A stretch of 6,175 nt of DNA from Acidobacteriota bacterium (GTDB lineage: Bacteria > Acidobacteriota > Terriglobia > Terriglobales > Acidobacteriaceae): contig JAKABE010000212.1 of the NCBI GenBank assembly GCA_021801945.1, positions 1-6,175 of the forward strand, read 5' to 3'. Position 1 is the first letter of the stretch. The number at the start of each line of letters is the position of its first letter. A program made the position numbers and the translations under genes. The notes beneath the pieces were generated by a model, which had not been told where the DNA came from, did no database searches, and worked only from the letters and a program-made list of their open reading frames with translations. Shown piece after piece: positions 1 to 4,904 of the stretch.

Positions 1-1352
1 TTCTCCACCACGGTGAGCGCCTCTTCGAGAATGTCGAGGGCCACGGTGGCCTCTTCCTTGCTGACCAGGAGCGGAGGAGAGAGCCGCAGCGCGGTCTCGC
101 CGCAGCCCAGTACCACTAGCCCGCGTTCAAAGGCTAGCGTTTCCACGCGATTGCGCAGTTCCGGGGCCGGTTCGCGCGTGGTCTTGTCCTCCACCAGCTC
201 GATGCCGATCATCAGGCCGCGTCCGCGCACATCGCCAACCAGCGGGTGCGTCTGCTTCCAGCCGCGCAATCGCTCCAGCATGAACTTGCCCACATGCGCG
301 GCGTTGGCAAGGCCTTCGCGCTCGATGATGTCCATGGTGGCCAGCGCCGAAGCGATTGAAACTGGATTGCCGCCGAAGGTGGAGGCATGCGAGCCCGGCA
401 CCCAGTCCATGACCTCGGCACGCGTCATGCACACGCCCAGCGGCATGCCGCTGGCAATGCCCTTGGCCAGGCAGACGATGTCCGGCTCGACGCCGGAGTG
501 CTCGATGGCCCACCACTTGCCCGTGCGGCCGCAGCCGCTCTGCACCTCGTCCACCACCAGCAAAATGCCATGCCGGTCGCAGATCGAGCGCAGCTCGCGC
601 AGAAAGTTGTTGGGCGCCACCACGTAGCCGCCCTCGCCCTGGATAGGCTCGACGAAGATGGCCGCCACTTCCTCGGGCGGAAGGATGGTCTTGAAGAGCT
701 TCTCTTCTATAAAACGCGCACAGCCCAGGCTGAAGGCTTCCTCTTCCTGCGTTCCGCCCACGCAGCCGCGATAGGCGTAGGGATAGCGGACGTGGGTCAC
801 GCCGGGAACCAGGGGTGAGAAGCGGCGCTTCTGCTGCGGCTTGGAGCCTGTCAGCGAGAGCGCGCCCATGGTGCGCCCATGAAAGGCGCCTAGAAAAGCG
901 ATGATGTGTTGGCGGCCGGTGTGGTAGCGTGCCAGCTTCATCGCGCACTCAATGGCCTCGGCGCCAGAGTTGCCGTAGAAGAACCGGTGCGGGCCGGGCA
1001 TGGGCGCCACCGCCGAGAGGCGTTGGGCTAAATCCGTCAAAGCCTCGTTGTAGAAGTCGGTTCCCGAGATATGGATCAGCTCGGCAGCCTGCTTTTGGAT
1101 GGCCGCCACCACCTCAGGATGGCAGTGTCCCGTGGAGACCACGGCGATGCCCGCGGCAAAGTCGAGAAACTCGTTGCCGTCCACGTCTTCAATGCGCACC
1201 CCGCGGCCGCGCTTGGCCACCAGCGGATAAGATCGGGTGTGGCTGGGCGAGATGAGCCGGTGATCCGCATCCACGGCGGCTTTGGCCTTGGGGCCGGGCA
1301 GCGAACAAACCAACTTGGGTCCGTATTGCGCGTACATCTCTTTCTTAGTCAT
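1..1352 (-). CDS. Class III PLP-dependent aminotransferase (acetylornithine/ornithine/4-aminobutyrate aminotransferase family), 3' end cut by window edge
   Basis: This cytoplasmic enzyme should transfer the omega-amino group of a diamine or omega-amino acid (GABA, ornithine or similar) to 2-oxoglutarate or another oxo acid, using pyridoxal phosphate. I read 450 codons from an ATG at 1352 without a stop; the family is usually about 440-455 residues, so only a few residues are missing. Visible motifs: an N-terminal GPKAKA segment, VDGNEFLDFAAGIAV, the phosphate-binding stretch GNSGAEA (about 127-133), FHGRTMGALSLTGSKP, VDEVQSGCGRTGKWWA with Asp268 contacting the PLP ring nitrogen, and LAKGIASGMPLG with Lys297 as the Schiff-base lysine, followed by STFGGNP. 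The sequence resembles the archaeal-type 'acetylornithine aminotransferase family' more than E. coli ArgD or GabT. Substrate cannot be fixed from sequence, so no symbol is given. The start has a strong Shine-Dalgarno (GAGGAGGG at 1359-1366, 6 bases away). It is divergent from the next gene, with no partner gene visible. Confidence 0.93.
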   Translation of the reverse strand, partial: MTKKEMYAQYGPKLVCSLPGPKAKAAVDADHRLISPSHTRSYPLVAKRGRGVRIEDVDGNEFLDFAAGIAVVSTGHCHPEVVAAIQKQAAELIHISGTDFYNEALTDLAQRLSAVAPMPGPHRFFYGNSGAEAIECAMKLARYHTGRQHIIAFLGAFHGRTMGALSLTGSKPQQKRRFSPLVPGVTHVRYPYAYRGCVGGTQEEEAFSLGCARFIEEKLFKTILPPEEVAAIFVEPIQGEGGYVVAPNNFLRELRSICDRHGILLVVDEVQSGCGRTGKWWAIEHSGVEPDIVCLAKGIASGMPLGVCMTRAEVMDWVPGSHASTFGGNPVSIASALATMDIIEREGLANAAHVGKFMLERLRGWKQTHPLVGDVRGRGLMIGIELVEDKTTREPAPELRNRVETLAFERGLVVLGCGETALRLSPPLLVSKEEATVALDILEEALTVVE

Positions 1353-1358
1353 ACAGTG

Positions 1359-1366
1359 CCCTCCTC
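1359..1366 (-). promoter_or_regulatory. Shine-Dalgarno of the aminotransferase gene
   Basis: On the minus strand the sequence is GAGGAGGG, ending 6 bases before the ATG at 1352. This near-perfect ribosome binding site fixes the start of the aminotransferase and agrees with where family homology begins. Confidence 0.8.
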
Positions 1367-1806
1367 GGCGGATTCTTTGAGGGCAGCGCCATCAGAGTTC
1401 GGATGCGGCGCAGCCGCAGGTCCCGATCAGGCGGGATCATCCAGTTCCATCCACCCCTGTACAAATAGTCCAGCAGGGGAATGTGAGCAGGCGAGGATCT
1501 TCGACGGCCCCGTGCTAGTCGCCGCAGAAGAGGCTAGGTCGCATGCGTATGGGCAACACGCAGAGGTGCCGACGCGGGCAGATGCAGCGTGCACGCCACC
1601 GCGACCAGCTCTTGGCAGCCGGCTCAACAGGCATTCCGTGAGCGGCGAGCATTGGCATTAAACTCTGCTCTTTCGAGCATAGCACGAAGCCTCGGAGCAC
1701 CATCGCACGGCATTGCCCGCATCCACGAAGCTCGGCCTCGCATCTATCTTCTCTCAAATCATCGCTTTTCCGACCACCCAAGGAGAACCTAGAAGGACAA
1801 AATCGC

Positions 1807-1920
1807 GCGCCGAGTTCCCGGCGCTCTTTCCACGGCACTCCGGGGCTGTGGACCAGCTTGGACGAATATGAGCTTCGGTCCGGGGGTGAATCGAGCAGTG
1901 TCAAAGCTGGCTTGAGCCCC
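1807..1920 (+). other. Cluster of consecutive inverted repeats (possible structured RNA or terminator region)
   Basis: Four potential stem-loops lie end to end. (1) GCGCCG/CGGCGC, 1807-1812/1819-1824, 6-base loop, followed by TCTTTCC. (2) CCACGGC/GCTGTGG, 1830-1836/1845-1851, one G-U pair. (3) GGACCAGCT with AGCT-tc-GGTCC, 1850-1858/1871-1881, a two-base bulge. It shares two bases with stem 2, so these two may be alternatives. (4) TCGAGC/GCTTGA, 1891-1896/1910-1915, one G-U pair, with GGGG/CCCC outside it. The cluster ends 78 bases before the start of the exported-protein gene. The first hairpin also looks terminator-like on the minus strand, where GCGATTTTG follows it. It resembles no RNA family that I recognise. 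Orientation and function are inference. Confidence 0.35.
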
Positions 1921-1988
1921 TGAAGTGAACTTCTTCTCATACTGATCCACTACCCACGCCGGTGATTGATGCAAGCGAGTGATAGTCT

Positions 1989-1993
1989 AGGGG
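1989..1993 (+). promoter_or_regulatory. Ribosome binding site deciding the start at 1999
   Basis: AGGGG lies 5 bases before the ATG at 1999. The open frame extends upstream to an ATG at 1966, but that start lacks a ribosome binding site and would place 11 extra residues before a clear signal peptide. The start at 1999 is therefore preferred. Confidence 0.6.
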
Positions 1994-1998
1994 CAGCC

Positions 1999-2820
1999 AT
2001 GCGTTGTCCACGCGTTTCTTTTTTGATCCCCTGCCTGCTTTTGGCGGTGGCTGCGGCATTCTCATGCGCGGCCCACGCCGCCAGCCAAGAGGGGCAAACG
2101 AGCGCAGCAGAGACTCCCCCTTCTGCTGGCGGAAGCAACATGCCATTTGCACTCGATGTGCCACCTGCCGAGCGCATCAACTCTGTTGAGTATCTGAGCG
2201 GGCATTCCATGGCTGTGCAGGATCGCCAGGCAGTCGCGCGAGCCCGGGCGCTCATCTGGACAAAGGCGGTGCGGGCAGGATTTGACCTCGATAAAGGGAA
2301 ATGGACTTATCAACAGATTGTTTGTCCGGTCCTCCCCAGGCATATTCTTCTTTTCTATTCTCGCAACCGCGGCGTTGACGATGTGAGCGAGTTTTCTGCC
2401 ATTCTGCTCCGGAACAGCAACGCAGCCGTGCGCATCCTGCCTATTCTGCACCGCAGTTATGCCTTGTTTCCTCCCGCTCCAGTCAATCCCATTTCGATCT
2501 CCGACTTCAACTTGCTTCGCGCTCAAGACAATCCCGGCAAAAAGGTGGATTGGCTCACCACGAGCTTATGCTATGCGGCGTTGACTGGAGCCCACGTCGT
2601 TCTTCCACGGCAAGCCGCGAGTCATTCAGACGTGGACGTCCCACTGGGAATGAATCCCTTGTTGCAGATTGCGGTGGACGGCTCTGCGACGGTCCGGATT
2701 GACGACCTCGAAGCTCCGCAACGGCCCAAAGAATGGAAACTTAGCTTCGATAAGAATGGAAATCTCCTGCATGTCGCGGTGATCGCCGTGGCTCCTTTGA
2801 AGGTGACGCCGCTTCCCTAG
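1999..2820 (+). CDS. Exported protein of unknown function
   Basis: I do not recognise this 273-residue protein. It opens with a clear Sec signal peptide: basic start (MRCPR), a hydrophobic core through about residue 24, and a likely signal peptidase I cleavage after AHA at about 25-27. Cys23 is preceded by AFS, which is not a good lipobox. A short Gly/Ser/Thr/Pro-rich linker (about 28-47) leads into one globular region (about 48-273) with no further membrane segments. That region has a GKWTYQQIVCPVLPRHILLFY stretch near 104-124, two cysteines (in IVCPV and SLCYA) that could pair after export, and a C-terminal WKLSFDKNGNLLHVAVIAV segment that looks like beta strands. It appears to be transcribed alone: the aminotransferase is divergent, a stem-loop follows the stop, and the next gene is 199 bases away. 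It is a real gene by signal peptide, ribosome binding site and length. Function is open. Confidence 0.8.
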   Translation: MRCPRVSFLIPCLLLAVAAAFSCAAHAASQEGQTSAAETPPSAGGSNMPFALDVPPAERINSVEYLSGHSMAVQDRQAVARARALIWTKAVRAGFDLDKGKWTYQQIVCPVLPRHILLFYSRNRGVDDVSEFSAILLRNSNAAVRILPILHRSYALFPPAPVNPISISDFNLLRAQDNPGKKVDWLTTSLCYAALTGAHVVLPRQAASHSDVDVPLGMNPLLQIAVDGSATVRIDDLEAPQRPKEWKLSFDKNGNLLHVAVIAVAPLKVTPLP

Positions 2821-2825
2821 AGTTT

Positions 2826-2879
2826 GCAGGCCGGCGTTGAGCGCCGCTGGCGCGTCAGATTCCGCCGTGCGCCGGCTGC
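2826..2879 (+). terminator. Strong stem-loop just after the exported-protein gene (possible terminator)
   Basis: GCAG-g-CCGGCG (2826-2836) pairs with CGCCGGCTGC (2870-2879), giving ten base pairs with one bulged G. Within the 33-base loop, TGAGCGCC (2838-2845) and GGCGC-g-TCA (2849-2857) form a second hairpin. It starts 6 bases after the stop codon. No T-run follows, so it is not a textbook intrinsic terminator. It may instead protect the 3' end of the transcript or act with Rho. Confidence 0.45.
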
Positions 2880-2950
2880 TATCCGTGCCCGCCATGACTG
2901 CTTTTGTAACGAACTTCCTGATCCGTGTCTTTATACCGGTAAACGCCCCT

Positions 2951-2982
2951 GCGGTTTGACCCGTCTGAATAGTCTTAACCGC
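2951..2982 (+). promoter_or_regulatory. Interrupted palindrome upstream of the regulatory-like-domain gene
   Basis: GCGGTT (2951-2956) and AACCGC (2977-2982) are exact reverse complements around a 20-base spacer, which itself contains GAC/GTC (2958-2960/2972-2974). It ends 37 bases before the ATG at 3020. It could be an operator or a leader hairpin. TTGACC at 2956-2961 resembles a -35 element, but no good -10 sits at the right distance. Confidence 0.3.
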
Positions 2983-3002
2983 TCAGGTGGTTTGATCAGG
3001 TG
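2983..3002 (+). repeat. Direct repeat TCAGGTG next to the start of the 3020 gene
   Basis: TCAGGTG occurs at 2983-2989 and again at 2996-3002, 13 bases apart. GGTTTGA is also duplicated (2953-2959 and 2989-2995), and GATCAGG (2994-3000) is the reverse complement of CCTGATC at 2917-2923. Such repeats just upstream of a ribosome binding site may be a protein-binding site, but chance cannot be excluded. Confidence 0.3.
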
Positions 3003-3019
3003 TTTCCGGAGGCGAAGAC

Positions 3020-4060
3020 ATGCCGTCATTCGCGTCGAAGCGGATTCTGTGGTCGTTTGGCCTCACACAAACTTTTTGCGGGCTCGTTTCTTTCATCGCC
3101 CTTGCGGCGCCCGTCATCGCGCAAGTGGATGCGCCAGGGCCGCAAACAGCAACCATCAGCGGCACCGTCATGGACGGTGATGGGGGCATTATTCCCGGTG
3201 CAAGCGTCACCCTCGCGGGGCCTGGCGCCGGCACCGGGCGCACGCTTTTGGCAGACGGTAATGGGGGCTTCAATTTTACAAACCTCGCTCCCGGAGGTCC
3301 CTATTCCGTCACTATCAGCGGCAATGGCTTGCTGCCCTGGCAATCTTCCGCCATCACCCTCCAGCCAGGCCAGATTTTGTTTCTTTCCAGCATCAAGGTC
3401 AAGATCTCCGGAGGGGCGACATCCGTCACCGTTTCCGCTTCCTCGGAGGCGATTGCCGTGCAGCAGGTCAAAGTGGAGGAAAAGCAGCGTGTTCTCGGCA
3501 TTGTGCCCAATTTCTACGTCACCTACGATCACAACGCCGCGCCCCTCCCGGCCAGGCTGAAATATACGCTGGCTTACCGGGCCTCATCCGATCCAGTCAC
3601 CTTGGCTGGAATAGCCATGCTTTCGGGAATGGACCAGGCTGGGGACACGCCCGACTACGACGAGGGCCTCAGGGGTTACGGACAGCGCCTGGGCGCAAAC
3701 CTGACCACGGGCTTCGCCGACATCATGATCGGCGGGGCCATTCTGCCCTCGCTGTTGCACGAGGACCCGCGCTATTTCTACCAGGGCACGGGCACCACCC
3801 GGTCGCGCATCTTTCATGCGCTTTCCGCTCCGTTCGTTGCTCGCGGTGACAACGGCCGGTGGCAGCCCAACTTCTCCAGCGTGGGCGGCGACCTGGCCGC
3901 CGGGGCGCTCTCGGAGGTATACTTCCCAGCCTCGAATCGCGGCGCCGCCATGTTGTTTCAGAACGCCGGGATCACCACCGCAGGCCGCATGGTTACCGGC
4001 ATCATGCAGGAGTTTCTCCTGCGCCGAATGACGCCCACCGCCAAAAACCAGCAGGAATGA
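3020..4060 (+). CDS. Secreted protein with carboxypeptidase-regulatory-like domain and acidobacterial-type C-terminal region
   Basis: This 346-residue protein starts at an ATG with GGAGG at 3008-3012, 7 bases upstream. An N-terminal signal peptide (basic SKR, then hydrophobic through about residue 33) probably ends near PVIAQ (31-35). Residues about 43-140 form a carboxypeptidase-regulatory-like beta-sandwich, shown by ISGTVMDGDGGIIPGASVTL, then DGNGGFNFTNLAPGGPYSVTI and a strand-rich tail ending SVTVSAS. Residues about 155-340 match a region I associate with acidobacterial secreted proteins: RVLGIVPNF, PLPARLKYTLAYRASSDP, LLHEDPRYFYQGTG, DNGRWQPNFSSVGGDLAAG. The 'carboxypeptidase' name refers only to the fold of the first domain. 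There is no peptidase catalytic site, and no TonB-dependent barrel follows. It probably acts in the periplasm or at the outer membrane, but its role is unknown. It is separated from both neighbours by stem-loops, so it is probably monocistronic. Confidence 0.88.
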   Translation: MPSFASKRILWSFGLTQTFCGLVSFIALAAPVIAQVDAPGPQTATISGTVMDGDGGIIPGASVTLAGPGAGTGRTLLADGNGGFNFTNLAPGGPYSVTISGNGLLPWQSSAITLQPGQILFLSSIKVKISGGATSVTVSASSEAIAVQQVKVEEKQRVLGIVPNFYVTYDHNAAPLPARLKYTLAYRASSDPVTLAGIAMLSGMDQAGDTPDYDEGLRGYGQRLGANLTTGFADIMIGGAILPSLLHEDPRYFYQGTGTTRSRIFHALSAPFVARGDNGRWQPNFSSVGGDLAAGALSEVYFPASNRGAAMLFQNAGITTAGRMVTGIMQEFLLRRMTPTAKNQQE

Positions 4061-4101
4061 GACACCCAAGAGCCCTCCCAGGCACAATCGGGAGCGTCTC
4101 A
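4058..4101 (+). terminator. Nested inverted repeat at the end of the 3020 gene (possible terminator)
   Basis: TGAGAC (4058-4063, including the stop codon) pairs with GTCTCA (4096-4101). Inside it CTCCC (4075-4079) pairs with GGGAG (4090-4094). AATTT follows on the 3' side, a poor U-tract. It is a weak terminator candidate placed where one is expected. Confidence 0.35.
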
Positions 4102-4341
4102 ATTTGCCGCATCCTTTGGAAGCAGGACGCGACCGGGAAACCCACCTAGCGAGTGGGTCGCGGCCCGAAACCGCGCCCACAAACCGCAGGGATTCAGCTC
4201 TTGCTGGGTTGCAGCGACTGCGGTGTTGCTCCAGCGGCTGAGGGGTTTCTTTACCCAAACGGAGACACGACCGCATGCCCTTCCTTCCCGTGCGACGGTA
4301 TACTTTCCGTGGAACTATCGATTTCCGCTGCCGGAGCGCGC
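4061..4341 (+). other. Structured 281-base gap upstream of nikR
   Basis: No gene is seen here. After the 4058-4101 repeat come two more stem-loops. In the first, CGCGA (4128-4132) pairs with TCGCG (4158-4162), stacked on CCCAC/GTGGG (4141-4145/4153-4157), leaving an eight-base bulge; the alternative is CGCGACC/GGTCGCG. In the second, ACCGCAG/CTGCGGT (4183-4189/4218-4224) encloses GCTG/CAGC (4203-4206/4212-4215). A small GGGT/ACCC hairpin lies at 4243-4246/4253-4256. A -10-like TATACT is at 4299-4304 without a convincing -35. The overlapping palindrome GTATAC (4298-4303) recalls the GTATGA half-site of the E. coli NikR operator, but no spaced second half-site was found. An open frame in phase with nikR extends back to 4153 and is judged non-coding. 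Confidence 0.4.
4333..4336 (+). promoter_or_regulatory. Ribosome binding site deciding the nikR start
   Basis: GGAG lies 5 bases before the ATG at 4342. This start also matches where NikR homology begins (a ribbon strand at residues 4-11). The longer frame from 4153 would add 63 residues with no homology. Confidence 0.65.
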
Positions 4342-4800
4342 ATGGGAGTCTTGAGCCGAATCGGCATTGCCCTCGATTCCGATCTTCTCCAGCGGTTTGA
4401 CCGCTTCATCGCCCGGCGCGGCTATACCAACCGTTCGGAGGCTTTTCGCGATCTGATCCGCGACCGCATGGTCATCGAGCGCACCGCCGGGCCTAATGCC
4501 ACCGTGGTGGGCACGGTCACGCTCATCTACGATCACCACGCCCGCGGCCTTACGGAAAAACTTACCGGCCTCCAGCACCAGCACCATGGTCTGGTGGTCT
4601 CCACCAGTCACGCGCATCTCGACAACGACTCCTGTCTGGAGGTGCTCATCGTCCACGGCCGCTCGGCCGCGGTCCAGCAATTCGCTGACCGCCTCATCGG
4701 CCTGAAAGGCGTGCAGCACGGAAAGCTGGTGATGACCGTTCCCGCGTCCGATGCCGGGCGGGCGCCCGCGCACCAGCATCCGCAGGGGCACGTCTGTTAG
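4342..4800 (+). CDS. nikR: NikR nickel-responsive ribbon-helix-helix transcriptional regulator
   Basis: NikR is a tetrameric repressor or regulator that binds DNA when loaded with nickel, typically controlling nickel uptake and nickel enzymes. Residues about 3-46 form the ribbon-helix-helix DNA-binding domain (strand RIGIALD, then helix residues GYTNRSEAFRDLIRD). Residues about 54-134 form the ACT-like metal-binding domain. The ligands known for E. coli NikR (His76, His87, His89, Cys95) align with His79, His90, His92 and Cys98 here, in QHQHHGLVVSTSHAHLDNDSC. The family's FAD-x-x-I and GVxHG segments follow. At 152 residues it is longer than the 133 of E. coli NikR, mostly because of a C-terminal tail with His144, His146, His150 and a terminal Cys152. 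No nik transporter, hydrogenase or urease gene is visible nearby, so the targets lie elsewhere. It converges with the alpha-galactosidase gene across 104 bases. Confidence 0.95.
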   Translation: MGVLSRIGIALDSDLLQRFDRFIARRGYTNRSEAFRDLIRDRMVIERTAGPNATVVGTVTLIYDHHARGLTEKLTGLQHQHHGLVVSTSHAHLDNDSCLEVLIVHGRSAAVQQFADRLIGLKGVQHGKLVMTVPASDAGRAPAHQHPQGHVC

Positions 4801-4803
4801 TCA

Positions 4804-4871
4804 GAAAGAGGGTTGCCGCATCCTGGTCGAAGCTCTGGAACAAGGGCGCGACGAGCCGGCTTTTCTCTTTC
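4804..4871. terminator. Inverted repeat between convergent nikR and alpha-galactosidase genes
   Basis: GAAAGAG (4804-4810) and CTCTTTC (4865-4871) are reverse complements. They flank a GC-rich core with GCCG/CGGC and GTCG/CGAC pairings. The 104-base gap between two convergent genes is where a bidirectional terminator is expected. The spacing is long (54 bases) and no compact hairpin with a T-run was found, so confidence is low. Confidence 0.25.
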
Positions 4872-4904
4872 ACAGTCATTCCTGGCATTCCTCTGCGGAT
4901 AGAG

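Larger units (their letters stand above)
1353..1998. other. Long divergent intergenic region without a convincing gene
   Basis: These 646 bases separate the divergent aminotransferase and unknown exported protein, so promoters for both must lie here. Short open frames exist on both strands (for example minus 1515-1940 and 1789-1974, plus 1589-1792), but they are rich in Arg, Ser and Cys, lack ribosome binding sites and resemble no family I know. Small hairpins are visible: CCCCTG/CAGGGG at 1454-1459/1474-1479, and TGCTC/GAGCA at 1666-1670/1675-1679, which gives a GAAA tetraloop on the minus strand. A denser cluster lies at 1807-1920 (separate entry). A weak plus-strand promoter could be TTGAGC (1912-1917) with TCTCAT (1935-1940), 17 bases apart. 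No tRNA or mobile-element remnant was recognised. Confidence 0.6.

Noticed and set aside
127..948. 273-codon open frame on the minus strand
   Set aside because: It overlaps the aminotransferase in another frame and is Arg/His/Ala-rich with no family resemblance. The aminotransferase frame has all catalytic motifs.
1071..1661. 196-codon open frame on the plus strand
   Set aside because: It begins antisense to the aminotransferase and runs into the intergenic region. No ribosome binding site or recognisable domain.
1515..1940. 141-codon open frame on the minus strand in the intergenic region
   Set aside because: Composition is rich in Arg, Cys and Ser, with no ribosome binding site and no similarity to known proteins. 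It also overlaps another short frame (1789-1974) on the same strand.
1789..1974. 61-codon minus-strand frame starting with TTG
   Set aside because: Its composition looks slightly more protein-like, but there is no Shine-Dalgarno, third-position GC is only moderate, and it lies across the hairpin cluster. A search for homologues would be needed to revive it.
1966..1998. Upstream ATG extending the exported protein by 11 residues
   Set aside because: No ribosome binding site precedes it, and the extension would come before a complete signal peptide.
3000..3560. 186-codon open frame overlapping the 3020 gene
   Set aside because: It is a different frame of the same region, Ser/Arg/Pro-rich, without domain resemblance.
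4153..4341. Upstream extension of the nikR frame by 63 codons
   Set aside because: The added residues match nothing in NikR. A ribosome binding site and family homology both support the ATG at 4342.
4061..4341. NiCo (nickel/cobalt) riboswitch upstream of nikR
   Set aside because: The stem-loops do not show the four-way junction and conserved loops expected of that class. Only generic structure is claimed.
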